DNA of 64,000 nucleotides from Pseudeuparius sepicola (Eukaryota; Arthropoda; Insecta; Coleoptera; Anthribidae). The stretch spans positions 68,368,692 through 68,432,691 of the forward strand of contig OY987299.1 of the NCBI GenBank assembly GCA_963920635.1. Direction: 5' to 3'. Position 1 is the first letter of the stretch; the number at the start of each line of letters is the position of its first letter. The notes below the pieces were generated by a model. That model was not told where the DNA came from. It searched no databases and saw nothing but the letters and a program-made list of their open reading frames with translations. The position numbers and the translations under genes are program-made. This document shows positions 24,778 to 36,548 of this stretch, in pieces.

Positions 24778-25220
24778 TTGGCTCTAGGGCAGTTGTTCGA
24801 ATGACAATTTTTCAAAGGAGAGTTATTCGACGGACACTTCTTCGAATGGACAGATTTTCGAATGGACAATTTTTCGAATGGCCAATTTTGCGAATAGACA
24901 TTTTTTCGAATGGACAGTTCTTTCAATGGACAGTTCTTTCAATGGACAGTTTTTCGAATGGACAGTTCTTCGAATGGACAATTATTCGAAAGATGGGTTT
25001 CTTCAAAAGCATTATTTAATATTTTTGGATTTTATATTTTGACTTTTTTTAGTACATTAGTACAACTGTCCATTCGAAAAACTGTCCATTCGAAGAATTG
25101 TCCATTCAAAAAACTGTCTATTCGAAAAATTGTCCATTCGAAAAACTGTCCATTCGAAGAATTATCCGTCGAATAACTGTCCTTCGAACAATTGTCATTC
25201 GAACAACTACCCGGACACGG
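24778..25220. mobile_element. Foldback minisatellite element of TTCGAATGGACA units
   Basis: Many roughly 17-bp units (TTCGAATGGACAGTTTT and variants) run in one direction up to about 25000 and in the opposite direction from about 25065. Ends share GGGYAGTTGTTCGAATGACA in inverse orientation. It is flanked by GTGATAG at 24771-24777 and 25220-25226, and the opposite arm of the giant palindrome shows an uninterrupted TGTGATAG site near 26812. Open frames rich in FSNGQFF or VHSKNC are artefacts. Confidence 0.88.
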
Positions 25221-25574
25221 TGATAGTTTTACCTCTCTGTGACTATTCTATAACAGATTGTTGGTCAAATAAATTAATAATTTTAGACCAAATACTATGG
25301 GTTCAAGCAGACCAATAAAATAAAATAAGAAATAAAATAACCAAATGGTTGATTTTTGGCAATTTTTGAGCAGTAATTACAGTTGCCAGATGAACAAACA
25401 ACCACCTGCTTATTTTATTTATCTGTTTAAAGTCACCATTTATTTAATGAACCGCAAAATAAACATTTTTTTATATTGATTTTTTATAATAATTAAATCT
25501 TTGTGCATGCTGCACCTATATATTATATCATAGCACCTAAATATAGGTATAAAATAAATATCAATAAATCTCTT

Positions 25575-26134
25575 TCATGTTATCAACAGACTCATCTTCG
25601 GTATTTTCTACATTACTATCACTATTATTGCACCTGCCACATTTACATTGATTACAGCATTTCAGTCTTTCATTGATACAGTTTTTCTTGAGATGAAAAT
25701 ATGCAAATTCAATTATCGTTTAGTGAAGTCTATATCCATAAGATCCAGGATCTTCAAGTTACAACTTCGCAACGTTACTTGAATACCATCTTTTTAACTT
25801 CTGCGTGCACTTGCAACTGCCAATAATGAAACAATCCAATATATAATTTCAAACTTGTAATACCTCAAAAAATTTTGATAAAAAGCACACTCAGTAGGGG
25901 GAAGTTCATAAGAATGTTTATTAGAGTTGGTGGCCATTGCGAGGCGTAAATCTTTTAGTGACTTGGCCACATTTTTGTATTTATATAATAGGACAACATA
26001 TTTCGTATCTTCTAACTGTGACAATTTTTCAAGCACATTTATATTCTTCTGTAGAATTTGAAAAGCGGTTTTTTCCAATTTTCTAAAATGCGCTTGTAGT
26101 ATCACATCCCGTCAAACGATGCATCGACGAAAAA
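25575..26134 (-). pseudogene. GCDTTSA-motif FEN/PIN-like protein, C-terminal part, copy 1
   Basis: Minus-strand reading gives MHRLTGCDTTSAF from 26125, a one-base slip in an A run, then KTAFQILQKNINVLEKLSQ, LRLAMATNSNK and ELPPTECAFYQNFLR. A GT...AG intron of about 50 nt may follow (near 25855-25805), then KRWYSSNVAKL and LEDPGSYGY, and near the end a cysteine-rich tail KCCNQCKCGRCNN. From memory, this order (GCDT, LPPTEAA, a tryptophan segment, CxC tail) is that of an uncharacterised protein family repeated in many invertebrate genomes; GCDT resembles the GCDY motif of FEN1/XPG nucleases. An inverted copy of the C-terminal part lies at 26280-26530 (LEDPGSYGW). Frameshifts make it non-functional. 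Confidence 0.65.
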
Positions 26135-28021
26135 GTCTGCCCTAATTTTTGTACAATTTTGGTTATGGAAATGAAACGTTAATTTATTTTATAGATTTTT
26201 ACGTATATGGTAGTAGAAAGGTGCATAAGTTTCGTGACTTTTTAAAATCATGCAAAAACAAAGAGCTGTAAACATAAAAATGTGGCCATAGTCACTAAAC
26301 GCAATGGCCACCAATTCTAATAAACCTTCTTCCGATATTCCCCTTACTGACAAATTTTTGTCAATTTTTTTTGAGGTATTACAGGTTTGAAATTATATAT
26401 CGGATTGTTTAATTATTGGCAGTTGCAGGTGCACGCAGCAGTTAAAAATATGGTATTCAAGTAATGTTGCGAAGTCACAACTTGAAGATCCTGGATCTTA
26501 TGGATGGACTTCAGTAAACGACACCTGGCTTCCCATATATTTTCATCTCAAGAATCCATACCACACATTGTACGCCAAAGTTTAAGCATTTTTGTATCTG
26601 TACCTGTATGATAAATAAAATAAGCAGGTGGTTGTTTGTTCATCTGGCAACTGTAATTACTGCTCAAAAATTGCCAAAAAATCAACCATTTGGTTATTTT
26701 ATTTTATTGGTCTGCTCGAACCCACATTATTTGGTCTAAAATTATTAATTTATTTTACCAATGATCTGTTATAGAATAGTTTACACGGAGAGGTAAAACT
26801 ACTATCTACTATCACAAGTCGTATATCTGCGAGTACTTCCAAATGGTTTACGTAAATGCTCCCAGAGACGTACCTACTCTCTACTCGTTTACAATGGCAG
26901 AGAGTTCTCCCTGAGAGGGTTTACATTGGCAAACTGTTAGGAAGTACGAGACATGCCTGCTATGCGTGGATATTCTCACTCAAGGGATTAATTTTGCGTT
27001 CCACTGAGTAGCGTGCGCCACAAAAAAATTCACAGTTCAAAAATTATAGACGCTATAGGTAATTTTTTTTACCAAAAGCTTCTTTCATGTTTTGGGCACA
27101 TTTGCCTCACAGCATGTATATAAAAATTTCCACAAATAAAAAAGTTTCTCGCTTAGTGAAAATTTCATTACACTTTTTATAAACTTGCAATTTTGTTGCT
27201 ATGTAAAGTGGTTAATAAACAATATTGGACAACAACGATGGCATTCGTTGTAAGCGCTCATATGTTAGCTTCAATTTAAATAGCTCCACTTCTCTCAAAG
27301 ATATGACGATGGACTGGGAATTTAATGCGAGGTTTAACGTGCTTATTATGGTGTAGCATGTTTAGCGGAAATTAAGGTGATACCTCACTACAAGTTGGCA
27401 TTAGAAAAATATTTTGAATATTTTTAGTACTGTAATTATATTTATATTCTATGCAGTGCGGGGTGATATACAACTTTGTTTTTTTTTTAAATAAAATGCC
27501 CTACATATTAGTTCATTATTAGATTATACCATTTCTTTAAATCGTGCTTTTTTTAATTATAGCCACAGAATCAAATTTTTTCTCAGAAACAGTCACACAC
27601 ATAGTCATTTCTTATATCTGCTGTCCAAGTCTACCAGCATTTTACAGGGTGGTTACAACAAGAATCATAAAATGAAAAACTTCAATCAGTTAAAACTAAT
27701 TTTCTTCCAAATGGCATGTCCCATGTTTTTATTTTATTTTTTCCTTTAATGTCAGTATATACTTTGTACTATGTACATTTTTATCAAGGAGGTCCTACAA
27801 TTATTTCCAAGAAATTTCCAAATATTTTCACTTTTTGACAATAGATTATCAATAATTGTCATGGCCGCCTGAGCATATTTTAAATCAAATAAATTAAAAA
27901 GTTAAAATATCTAGAAAAATCTTGGAAATAGTTATTTATTGAGCAATATCGAAGGAACTAGAAAGAAATTCCGTGAAGTAAATATTGGAACTAAACAATG
28001 TTGATACAGCATGCAATATCT

Positions 28022-28975
28022 GAAAAAAAAAGACGATGACTTTGTGGAAAGTCTAGGTCCTGGTATTTTGTAATTCCCTATGCCCCATTTAAACTAAATA
28101 ATAATAATAATAATAATAAAACAAATAAATAAATATTCAATATTTTTTTTAAACTTGTGAACCCCTCCCATCAACCAAGTCTAGCTACGGCCCTGACTAC
28201 ATGTTCTATTATTTTATTGATTTAGCAAATATGTATTTTTAGAGACAACAGATAAAGGGCATGGAGCTGCCTACTCGAAAGAAAGAAGTCAACGAAACAA
28301 AAAATGCGACAAACAGAACAGTAAAGATGGTAATTATTATAAAGATAGAAGCAAATGCAAATTTCGATCACAAGAAAAAAGTAGAGGAAAGAGGGGGAGT
28401 TCAAAAGTAGATCGAATATAACATTAAGTATATAAGTAATTTTGTTATTAAATTTTTATTATTTACTTGTTTTATCAGCACTTATACTTTGTAGCAATTC
28501 AGTTGCGCTTCTAGGTTAGCATATTTGTTTGTGGATGGCCTAGTTATCCAATGTGACATTATTATAATGATATGACTAAAAGACAACTTATATGCAGGTT
28601 GCAAAAAGTACATTTGTTTTGGAAAACTTTAAGAGTAGATAAAGTATGATAAAATGAATAGGCACATTAATTTTGTATACCATCATCTCATCCAGTAGTG
28701 ATTTCATATCCTTATGATATTGTCAGACATTGGCTATAACTTGGCTCGCCATAATATTAGACAAGAGTTAGTCAATGTTATCAGGTGTATTGTCAAACAG
28801 TCGACACTGAATTGTTGAAGGATCAGCTGTAAGAAAAAAACTCTACCTGCAAACAGTTAAATGTAAAAAGTTGCCTATTTTATTTTACCCCAAGTCCCCA
28901 AAAGAACAAATCAAATAAAATAGCTAAACCGAAAACCTGGATTTTTTTCTTTTCGGAGTTATCAAGCAAATTCAA
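28022..28975. other. Unassigned AT-rich stretch
   Basis: An AAT-repeat and AATAAATAAA stretch at about 28100-28135 may be a retroelement tail. The open frame at 28222-28404 is low-complexity. No gene recognised. Confidence 0.3.
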
Positions 28976-29431
28976 GTGGAGTAACCAATGACGTCAAAAC
29001 CTATAGACGTGGTGCCCCATTGTTAAAATGCCCTTTATTTTGACTCCAAGATTAAATATATCCATACTACTCTAAAAACATGCTACAAACAAAGACAGAA
29101 AGTCAACCATCAACCAACTATACACCCGGTGATTCCCGGTTATAGTTCCCCCAGAATCACACTTAGATATCGCGTGTTTTTTCTTGTTTGTGGGCGCCAG
29201 AAGCATCGGAACCTCACCTGAAGACTCGGGGGATGGTCTAACGACGCCAGCCTCCGAGCCCAGACTCGAAATAAGTTCGCTACGGCTCGACAAAAAGGGG
29301 CAATTTCTGAGAATCTCGCGACATTTTCGGAATAATTTAATGGAGCGCTTAGATTGTGATTAGTTCTGGGCGTCAAGCGTTTATCAAAACAAACCTGTCT
29401 ATAGGTTCTGACGTCATTGGGAGTAACCCAC
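28976..29431. mobile_element. MITE with AATGACGTCA-containing terminal repeats
   Basis: Left AATGACGTCAAAACCTATAG (about 28987) and the complement of AATGACGTCAGAACCTATAG at the right (about 29393-29420) make inverted ends of about 22-30 bp around an interior more GC-rich than its flanks. Overlapping minus-strand frames are not convincing genes. Confidence 0.7.
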
Positions 29432-31653
29432 TAGAAAAATCTGACGCCCCTACAAATGTAAAAATGTACTCTGTCTTTCTATACTTATCATAGATACAGG
29501 TATAGGCGCTCTGGATTTTTGGACGAAAATAAAAATTTCTAAGTGTTCATATTGAAAATATCCTAAATTCAGGAATATACAACAGTTAAAGGAATAAAAA
29601 GTGGGAAATCGGAATGTAATAATGCATAATATTCATACATGTACTGAAAATTATACTTATAGTAGCTACCTACTAATGTGACAGGTGGGCAATACTATTT
29701 TCGAATCTAAATGCAGTAGTGGTAGTAGTAGCAGTACTAGTATAAAAAGAGCAATTTTTGATGTTTCCAACACCCAGAGGCTACTCAGCTTAATTACCGT
29801 CATTAAGACATCACGCGGTTTAATATTATTAGTAGAGGTTTTACATTCTTTCCTCAAGTTTATTAATCCATTACTTGAGCATTCTCTATTCTTAATGTTA
29901 TTTGGGTTAGGTATTCTTTATATTTTATCTCTAGTAATTTAATATAGTATATCTTTATTGAGAAACAATAACTTATTTTTGGTTCCTCGATCACTTGGGT
30001 TAATAAATAGCATGTATAGCTGGAGTTGCTGGCGGACCCTTATGCACCCATTTTTAGTATATTATTGACAATATTTTGATCCTGAAATTTGATCCTTTTA
30101 AAGTTATTTATTTATAATTATTTGCTGGAATCACTTCAAGAGCAGAAAATTGATTTAATAAGAAGGATATATGGTATACCCTAAATCTTAAAGGATAAAC
30201 CCAAATTTAGAAATCATATTCTGGGTAATCTGACAATAATGAGCAGTCAATATTCTGACACTTATATTTACCTTTGAAATATCCCAATGCAGATAAAAAA
30301 TGCAAACAAAAAATAAAGGATTTTGTAATATCATCACAAGACAAACGTGAGGCTAGCTCTTCAAAAGATTATTTGTGTGGAGGATGCAAACAAAAAATTA
30401 AGGGGAGGCTCGAATTGTATGTTTGGTTGCCTGTATCAATGCATTTTTATTTCCAACTAGCTGGAAAAGTAGCGAATTTCAAAGGATACGGGTATTTTTA
30501 AAATATCTCTAGATAATCATGACACTAGTTTAAAAGTTATAGGCGATAATTTTTTTGAATTTTAAACTATGCTGGCATAAATTCGTCTATTTTGTCGCTT
30601 GAGCCGGAATTTTACCTTCGTTAAGATGGGCATAGGTTTCGGAAAATGCTCGGAACGCAAACACAGTAATAAACATTGTAATTATCCAGTCTTGTTGTAA
30701 ATAAAAAACATAGGCAAAATACCTCTTAAATTATGCAGCGAGAATACAAAAGTGTAGCTAGTATTTATCAGATGGCGCGAAAAACAGACGATCGATGAAC
30801 TGTTGACGCTGTTGTTACAGATCCAGTTTAAAAATTACATATATTATGTTCATATGATCAATTTTGCGTTTTGGCGATGTAATATTTACTGAACTAAGCT
30901 GTTGGATTACTTTTTTATCTCTTTGTATTATTTCCATATTATTATATACTATGAATTGAGAATTTTGAATATTAAAATAATATAAAACTTCGAAAGGTGT
31001 ATTCGGGAGACCCTCGTAGCCCAAAGAGTGATCTGTGATTTTAACCCCTCTATTTTTAGCAATGATTCATTGATTTTTAGTTTGAAAGGTACATGGCGGC
31101 ACTAAAAACTGCTTTAGTCTTTAGTTGATTTTGCATTATTTATATGTGTGGGTTGGGTACTATTATGTTCTTATGTTATGTCGCCAGAGTATAATATTTG
31201 TATTTTTCGCGAGGAAAACACAATCGCTAGCATATAAACTGGCATTATTAGGAGAGGATTCATATGTCTATGGCCTTTTATGTGTACATAAGGTGTTCGT
31301 TCCTTCGTTTGCATTAACACTACATTAAAAACACCCATTTTAAATAAAGCAATAATTAAGATAAATACATATCTCGAAAATGAGAAATGAAAAAGAAAAC
31401 GATATATTGATGCGAAAAAACATCTTATTTACCTATATGTTGAACATCTACAGTGAGCCCCGTTAAGGAGTCACCACCCTTGTAAAATCTTTATTTGTTT
31501 ACCTATCTTGATTGTTAGGTTTTTTCTTAGGTTAAAAAGCACATTAAACAAAGTGTGTAACTTTACTTTTGGGCTGTAATCATGGCCACCTGTCAACACA
31601 TGGGCTCAATTTCAAAAAGTACTATTATTTTTTAATAATATTTTTGTTAGCTA
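29432..31653. other. About 2.2 kb without recognised features
   Basis: I find no known gene, repeat or element end here. An open frame at 30274-30501 contains KKCKQKIKDF and a partial repeat GGCKQKIKG, and one at 30815-31024 on the minus strand is unremarkable; neither is recognised. Confidence 0.3.
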
Positions 31654-31927
31654 CAGGGTGTCCGCTGAAAGTGATAGGAACATTCGATTTACCTATTCCG
31701 TAATTTTTGAGGCAAATTCATGACTTAAAAACCAGTTTGATGCAGTTTTTGCCAAACAATGAAATGTCGTTTGGAAAAAAAAACAATCGAAAGTCAAACA
31801 AAAGTTATGACCAAAAAACCTTCTTGGAAAAAATGAAGATGGTGCAAAATGTATCTTTTTATTAATTTAAATTTAATTTTTTATTAACGGATAATAATAG
31901 AACACATTATAATGCAGTTAACTTTGG

Positions 31928-32247
31928 GGTTAATCGTTGAGTGAGGAATAATAAGAGGTGCAATGCCCATATAAAATTGCGTGACCGGTTTTCGTGTGCT
32001 TACCCTGAAGCCCCCCGTTGCCCCCACTCGCAACCACGGATTTTTACAACTTGTTTATGTTTTCGAGAACACCGATCCCTCTACAACGGGCTAATGGTAC
32101 AATTTTATTTATTTTTTATTTTACTAGAAAGGATATGTATTTTTTTGTCTCGGACGCTTTTTATCTCGGACGCTTTTCGGGCCCCTTTTTCGGCCTCGCT
32201 GCGTCCCGTAAGGTTGCGCCTCTTATTTTTATTCCTCACTCAACGGG
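31928..32247. mobile_element. 320-bp MITE with 10-bp target duplication
   Basis: TTAACTTTGG is duplicated exactly at 31918-31927 and 32248-32257. Inverted ends share GTTGAGTGAGGAATAATAAG (the right copy has two extra bases). The interior is GC-richer than its flanks, with two TCTCGGACGCTTTT repeats at about 32147-32180. The 9-10 bp duplication suggests a Mutator-like (MULE) mobiliser, not the TA-type system used by the foldbacks. A solitary CAGGGTGTCCGCTG end lies upstream at 31654. Confidence 0.85.
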
Positions 32248-32257
32248 TTAACTTTGG

Positions 32258-32846
32258 TTAACGAGGAAAAGTGATCTGTCAAAAAATATATTTAAAAAAT
32301 AAAATCGCTAAAAATTGGCTTATTTGTTACAATTTCAAAACGATTATTCCCTATTTATAAAATTTCTTAAAATTTTAAAAAGTCGTTACTTTGTAAAAAC
32401 TATTTTATATCACTAGCTATATACGAGTATCATTCTATAACTCTATTAACTTTTTATTATTTCCAAAAAATATCGATAAGAATATGTCTTTTTCAAGAGA
32501 AAATTATATTAAAGCTTTAATTAAAATTCTATTATGTTTGATGCAAAGTTGATGTACCATCAAGCATTTAGTATATAAATTTATTTACATTACATTTTCC
32601 AGTACTAAATGTATGCCAAAATAATACATAAATTAAGATATATCAGCAAATAGTATTTCACGTATCTAACAAAATTCACCACTTTACGTCAACTTTGGAT
32701 CAAATATTTGATCCAAAGCTGACAACAGAATTTTAAAATGTTAATATCGTTTTCTTTTGGTTTATCAATATTAAGTAATGAAAAATTAATACTATGATAA
32801 TGATAATGATAGTGACATAAAATTCTAAATGTGGTTTTAAAATATA
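32258..32846. other. Unassigned AT-rich stretch
   Basis: No gene recognised; short inverted words (CAACTTTGGATCAAA/TTTGATCCAAAGC) around 32690-32720. Confidence 0.3.
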
Positions 32847-35365
32847 CAGTGCCCGCCAAAAAGTCTGCACCATATGGGAAAAATTTTTAGTAAATAACTT
32901 ACGGAAAATTTGTTTGCGGCATCAGGTTTTGCTTGCTCTAGAACCAAAATTGACATAATCAAATGTTGTGACGTAGTCTTTTTTATATGTCAAATTTGAC
33001 ATTAATGAAAAAAATGTCCGAAAAATGGGCTTATTTAACCGAATTTCGAAAAAAGTCATAAGAAAAATATGTTTCTTTCGCAATTTTATACCCCTGTGCA
33101 AAATTTCAAGAGCCTACTACGATTTTCATATTTTGCCCTTTATTGGATATTATTAGACACAATATTTTTAGTGTAGGCAAGTTAGATAAAAAAACGACGT
33201 TTAGAAGAAAAAATTTATAAAGTTTTGAAATTTTGGTTGTGAACTCCCAGTAGGAACCCGAATACAGATCCGAAGAGTTCCCACCCCCTCGGGGGGAGCT
33301 TTATCCCCTATTGCCCAAAAAAAACACCCCCCAAACGTGACCTTTTTAGATTCTGCATTAAATTCTCCACAAAAATGGTCATATAAATTTTTTGCGTATC
33401 TCCCACCCAACGCGAATAAATGACTTTGGAAAATATGCATAGTTTTCAGCGCGAACAAAAAATAAGCCTTGCGCCGTCTTTTGCGTCGATTATCTAGAAG
33501 AGTAGTAGCGTGAGCAAAAAAATTTATAGAAGCAAAATTGTAGAGCAGTTCTTTCTATACAAGATCCATATTGGACAAAATATTTTTGAGAAAGTATTAG
33601 TGGACATATGATGATTTTTTATACCTGTGTATTCTGCACTTTGAGCGTGTTTTTCTACACCACCCATCAGGTAACGCTCTCGGTGCGTTTTTTTAAAGTG
33701 GTTTCCCCTATAGGCCTGTTCCACTAATGAAATATAAATATTTAATCAATTGCCTCTGCAAAATGGTCCTGCTCGATGGAATTTAAACAACTCTGCCCAT
33801 GACTTAAAACTGTCGAGTTTTGTAAGTCCTGGGAACTATACACCCTGAGAACTATACACCCAACTATCACTCTATGTCCTCCAGAGAAAGACATTCGCTT
33901 TTTGAGAGACACCCAAGGAAATATTAAGGAAAGGGTGTATAGTTCCCAGGACTTACAAAACTCGACAGTTTTAAAATATTGCAAAGATAATATTTTATTT
34001 GCTCATGCGTTTAGTGGCTGCGACACCACGTCTGCCTTCTTTGGCAAAAGAAAATCACAGACCATAAGCTTAATAAATACAAGAAAGGATTTACAAGAAG
34101 TGGTCACCGTATTCAATAATCCTTCATAGGAAAAGATGATATTGCAAGAGCTGGGGAGAAATTTACGCTTGCACCCCGACAAGAGACATCTTTAAACCAT
34201 TATCGCTTTATTTTATTTAATAAGCTAGTTGGCCAGTCGAGTAACGCAGTCATTTTGTCCAGACTACCACCTACATCTGATGCAGTAAGACAACATTCCT
34301 ATCCCGCTTTTCATCAAATTCATTTGTGGAAAGGAAGAAATTTGAGAGCAACTGAATGGGGCTGTAGAAAAACTAACAACATTCTAATGCCAGTGCTCAC
34401 TACTCAAGCACCAGCTCCAGTCTCAATTCTGCAGCTCATATCTTGCGGCTGTAACAAGGGCTGTGGAAAGCATTGTACATGTGCAAAGATTGGCTTGCAC
34501 TGCTCTACAACGTGTTCTCATTGTCATGGGCAGAGTTGTTTAAATTCCATCGAGCAGGACCATTTTGCAGAGGCAATTGATTAAATATTTATATTTCATT
34601 AGTGGAACAGGCCTATAGGGGAAACCACTTTAAAAAAACGCACCGAGAGCGTTACCTGATGGGTGGTGTAGAAAAACACGCTCAAAGTGCAGAATACACA
34701 GGTATAAAAAATCATCATATGTCCACTAATACTTTCTCAAAAATATTTTGTCCAATATGGATCTTGTATAGAAAGAACTGCTCTACAATTTTGCTTCTAT
34801 AAATTTTTTTGCTCACGCTACTACTCTTCTAGATAATCGACGCAAAAGACGGCGCAAGGCTTATTTTTTGTTCGCGCTGAAAACTATGCATATTTTCCAA
34901 AGTCATTTATTCGCGTTGGGTGGGAGATACGCAAAAAATTTATATGACCATTTTTGTGGAGAATTTAATGCAGAATCTAAAAAGGTCACGTTTGGGGGGT
35001 GTTTTTTTTGGGCAATAGGGGATGAAGCTCCCCCCGAGGGGGTGGGAACTCTTCGGATCTGTATTCGGGTTCCTACTGGGAGTTCACAACCAAAATTTCA
35101 AAACTTTATAAATTTTTTCTTCTAAACGTCGTTTTTTTATCTAACTTGCCTACACTAAAAATATTGTGTCTAATAATATCCAATAAAGGGCAAAATATGA
35201 AAATCGTAGTAGGCTCTTGAAATTTTGCACAGGGGTATAAAATTGCGAAAGAAACATATTTTTCTTATGACTTTTTTCGAAATTCGGTTAAATAAGGCCA
35301 TTTTTCGGACATTTTTTCATTAGTGTCCAATTTGACATATAAAAAAGACTACGTCACGGGCACTG
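32847..35365. mobile_element. 2.5-kb foldback carrying a second GCDTTSA-family gene
   Basis: TA|CAGTGCCCGCC at the left, CGGGCACTG|TA at the right. Arms 32965-33803 and 34525-35350 are near-identical: their mirror-image open frames of 85 codons differ by a single residue. The right arm has lost about 100 bp just inside its end. The arms contain the last codons and 3' flank of the gene at 33902-34584; the loop holds the middle of the gene. A second, smaller palindrome (33804-33850 against 33926-33973) sits at the left edge of the loop and is an inverted copy of codons reading VYSSQDLQNSTVL. Confidence 0.92.
33902..34584 (+). pseudogene. GCDTTSA-motif FEN/PIN-like protein with CxC tail, copy 2
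   Basis: First frame (33902-34125): RVYSSQDLQNSTVL, then DNILFAHAFSGCDTTSAFFG and EVVTVFNN. A single-base slip at about 34125 moves to the frame running 34126-34584: GKDDIARAGEKF, SRLPPTSDAVRQHSYPAFHQ, ATEWGC and a cysteine-rich tail SCGCNKGCGKHCTCAKIGLH followed by CSTTCSHCHG, ending AEAID. Only this one frameshift breaks the visible part. The N-terminal half, where nuclease acidic residues would lie, is absent. GCDTTS recalls the GCDY helix of FEN1/XPG nucleases; the tail resembles CXC (tesmin-like) zinc-binding repeats. Function unknown; assignment is from motif recall. Confidence 0.75.
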
Positions 35366-35367
35366 TA

Positions 35368-35740
35368 TATAAAAATAAAGGAGCGTAAATATTCATATGA
35401 TTATTTTGTGTTCAACAATTCACTGTTTGAATCCCAAAATATGCCAGGATCGGAGCGATGTGCTGTTATTTGTATAAAAAAAGGGGGTCGGTTCGCCTGC
35501 CTCCCCCTACAACCCTGCTTCCGACCAACGACCTTGCCAGGCAACAAAACAAGGCCAAGGCGCACTGTTATGAGAAACGGAAACTTATTTTAGCAAGCCG
35601 AAACAATACTTTTTATTCTCGCTCTGTACCAATGGCCGCTTTCCAACTCCAGCGCCATCTTACAGACACTTGCGCAATTTTTGCACTCCAGTACTCAATT
35701 TCTGTTTTAGCAACATTTATCCTAGTTAGGAACACGGTCA
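35368..35740. other. Unassigned; possibly 5' part of the following retroelement
   Basis: GC-richer than its surroundings at 35450-35660, with two overlapping open frames (35408-35593, 35458-35745) that match nothing I know. It immediately precedes the retroelement ORF1 and could be its 5' untranslated leader. Confidence 0.3.
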
Positions 35741-36433
35741 AATGAAGGTCGTCGTGAGGTGATGACGTTTTATTTCCGTCCTTAAAACAAATCAAACCTC
35801 AATACAATGTAATTTGTGTGAAGTATGGTATCATGCACGATGTGCTAAACTGGAAGGAAAAAAAAATAGAACATTTTTCAAAAGAAGAAAGAAAACCAGG
35901 TGGAGTAAGATGGCTATGTGATGGATGCATAATTTTCAATTCAAGAGAAAAATAATGTCTAGAAGAAATATGTAATATTGATGACATAAAATATCAAAAA
36001 TTCTTAACAAAGTCCAAGAAGCTATTAGTTTCTTATCGGAAAAATATGACAAAGTATGTAAAGAAAATTAAGAAATTTTAACACTACTTCGGCAAATGAA
36101 AAAAGAAAAGGAAGAATTGAAGCAAGAAAATATAATTTTACAAAAAGATATTACAGCAATGAAATAGAATATCATTGCATTAGAATATAAAATAAACAAA
36201 ACAGATCAGGAAGAACTGAAGAACTATATTGAAATTAAGGGAATTGAAAGATCTAATAATACCAAGGATAAAGATATATGTAACATCTTCAAGAAAATTG
36301 GTGTGAACTTTGAAGAAGAAGAAATAATTTTGGATAGAACAGAACAGAATAATAATTCTAAAGAACAAGGAAACAAAAAAGAAGATATAATTAATATTTT
36401 TTCAAAAATTTAGAACAATAGTACATTGTGTAC

Positions 36434-36541
36434 CTAGTAGGAAAAGCCGAACATTCCCGGACGACCGTAAAGATTGCCTGTCGAGGCGTAAGCAGAGACT
36501 GGCAATACGGAGTCGGGGAATGTGGCTTTTCCTACGAGGTA
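36434..36541. repeat. 108-bp two-part hairpin
   Basis: Outer stem TAGTAGGAAAAGCC / GGCTTTTCCTACGA with ACATTCC / GGAATGT; inner stem CCGTAAAGATTGCC / GGCAATACGG. It lies inside ORF1 of the retroelement. Confidence 0.8.
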
Positions 36542-36548
36542 TACATAC

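Larger units (their letters stand above)
21484..28021. mobile_element. 6.5-kb giant foldback carrying a GCDTTSA-family gene
   Basis: Inverted arms pair as follows: 21484-21590 with 27925-28021; 22340-22835 with 27325-27915; 24085-24190 with 27210-27320; 24317-24777 with 26840-27205; 25221-25440 with 26610-26840; 25700-25990 with 26270-26530. The left arm is longer because it gained a foldback (21598-22335), about 1.25 kb of unassigned DNA (22836-24084, with end-like motifs at 23225 and 23347), a 120-bp element (24197-24316) and a minisatellite element (24778-25220). The loop (about 25990-26270) and inner left arm encode a FEN/PIN-like protein fragment on the minus strand. No terminal CAGGGTGT motif is visible, so the real ends may lie slightly further out. 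Confidence 0.85.
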
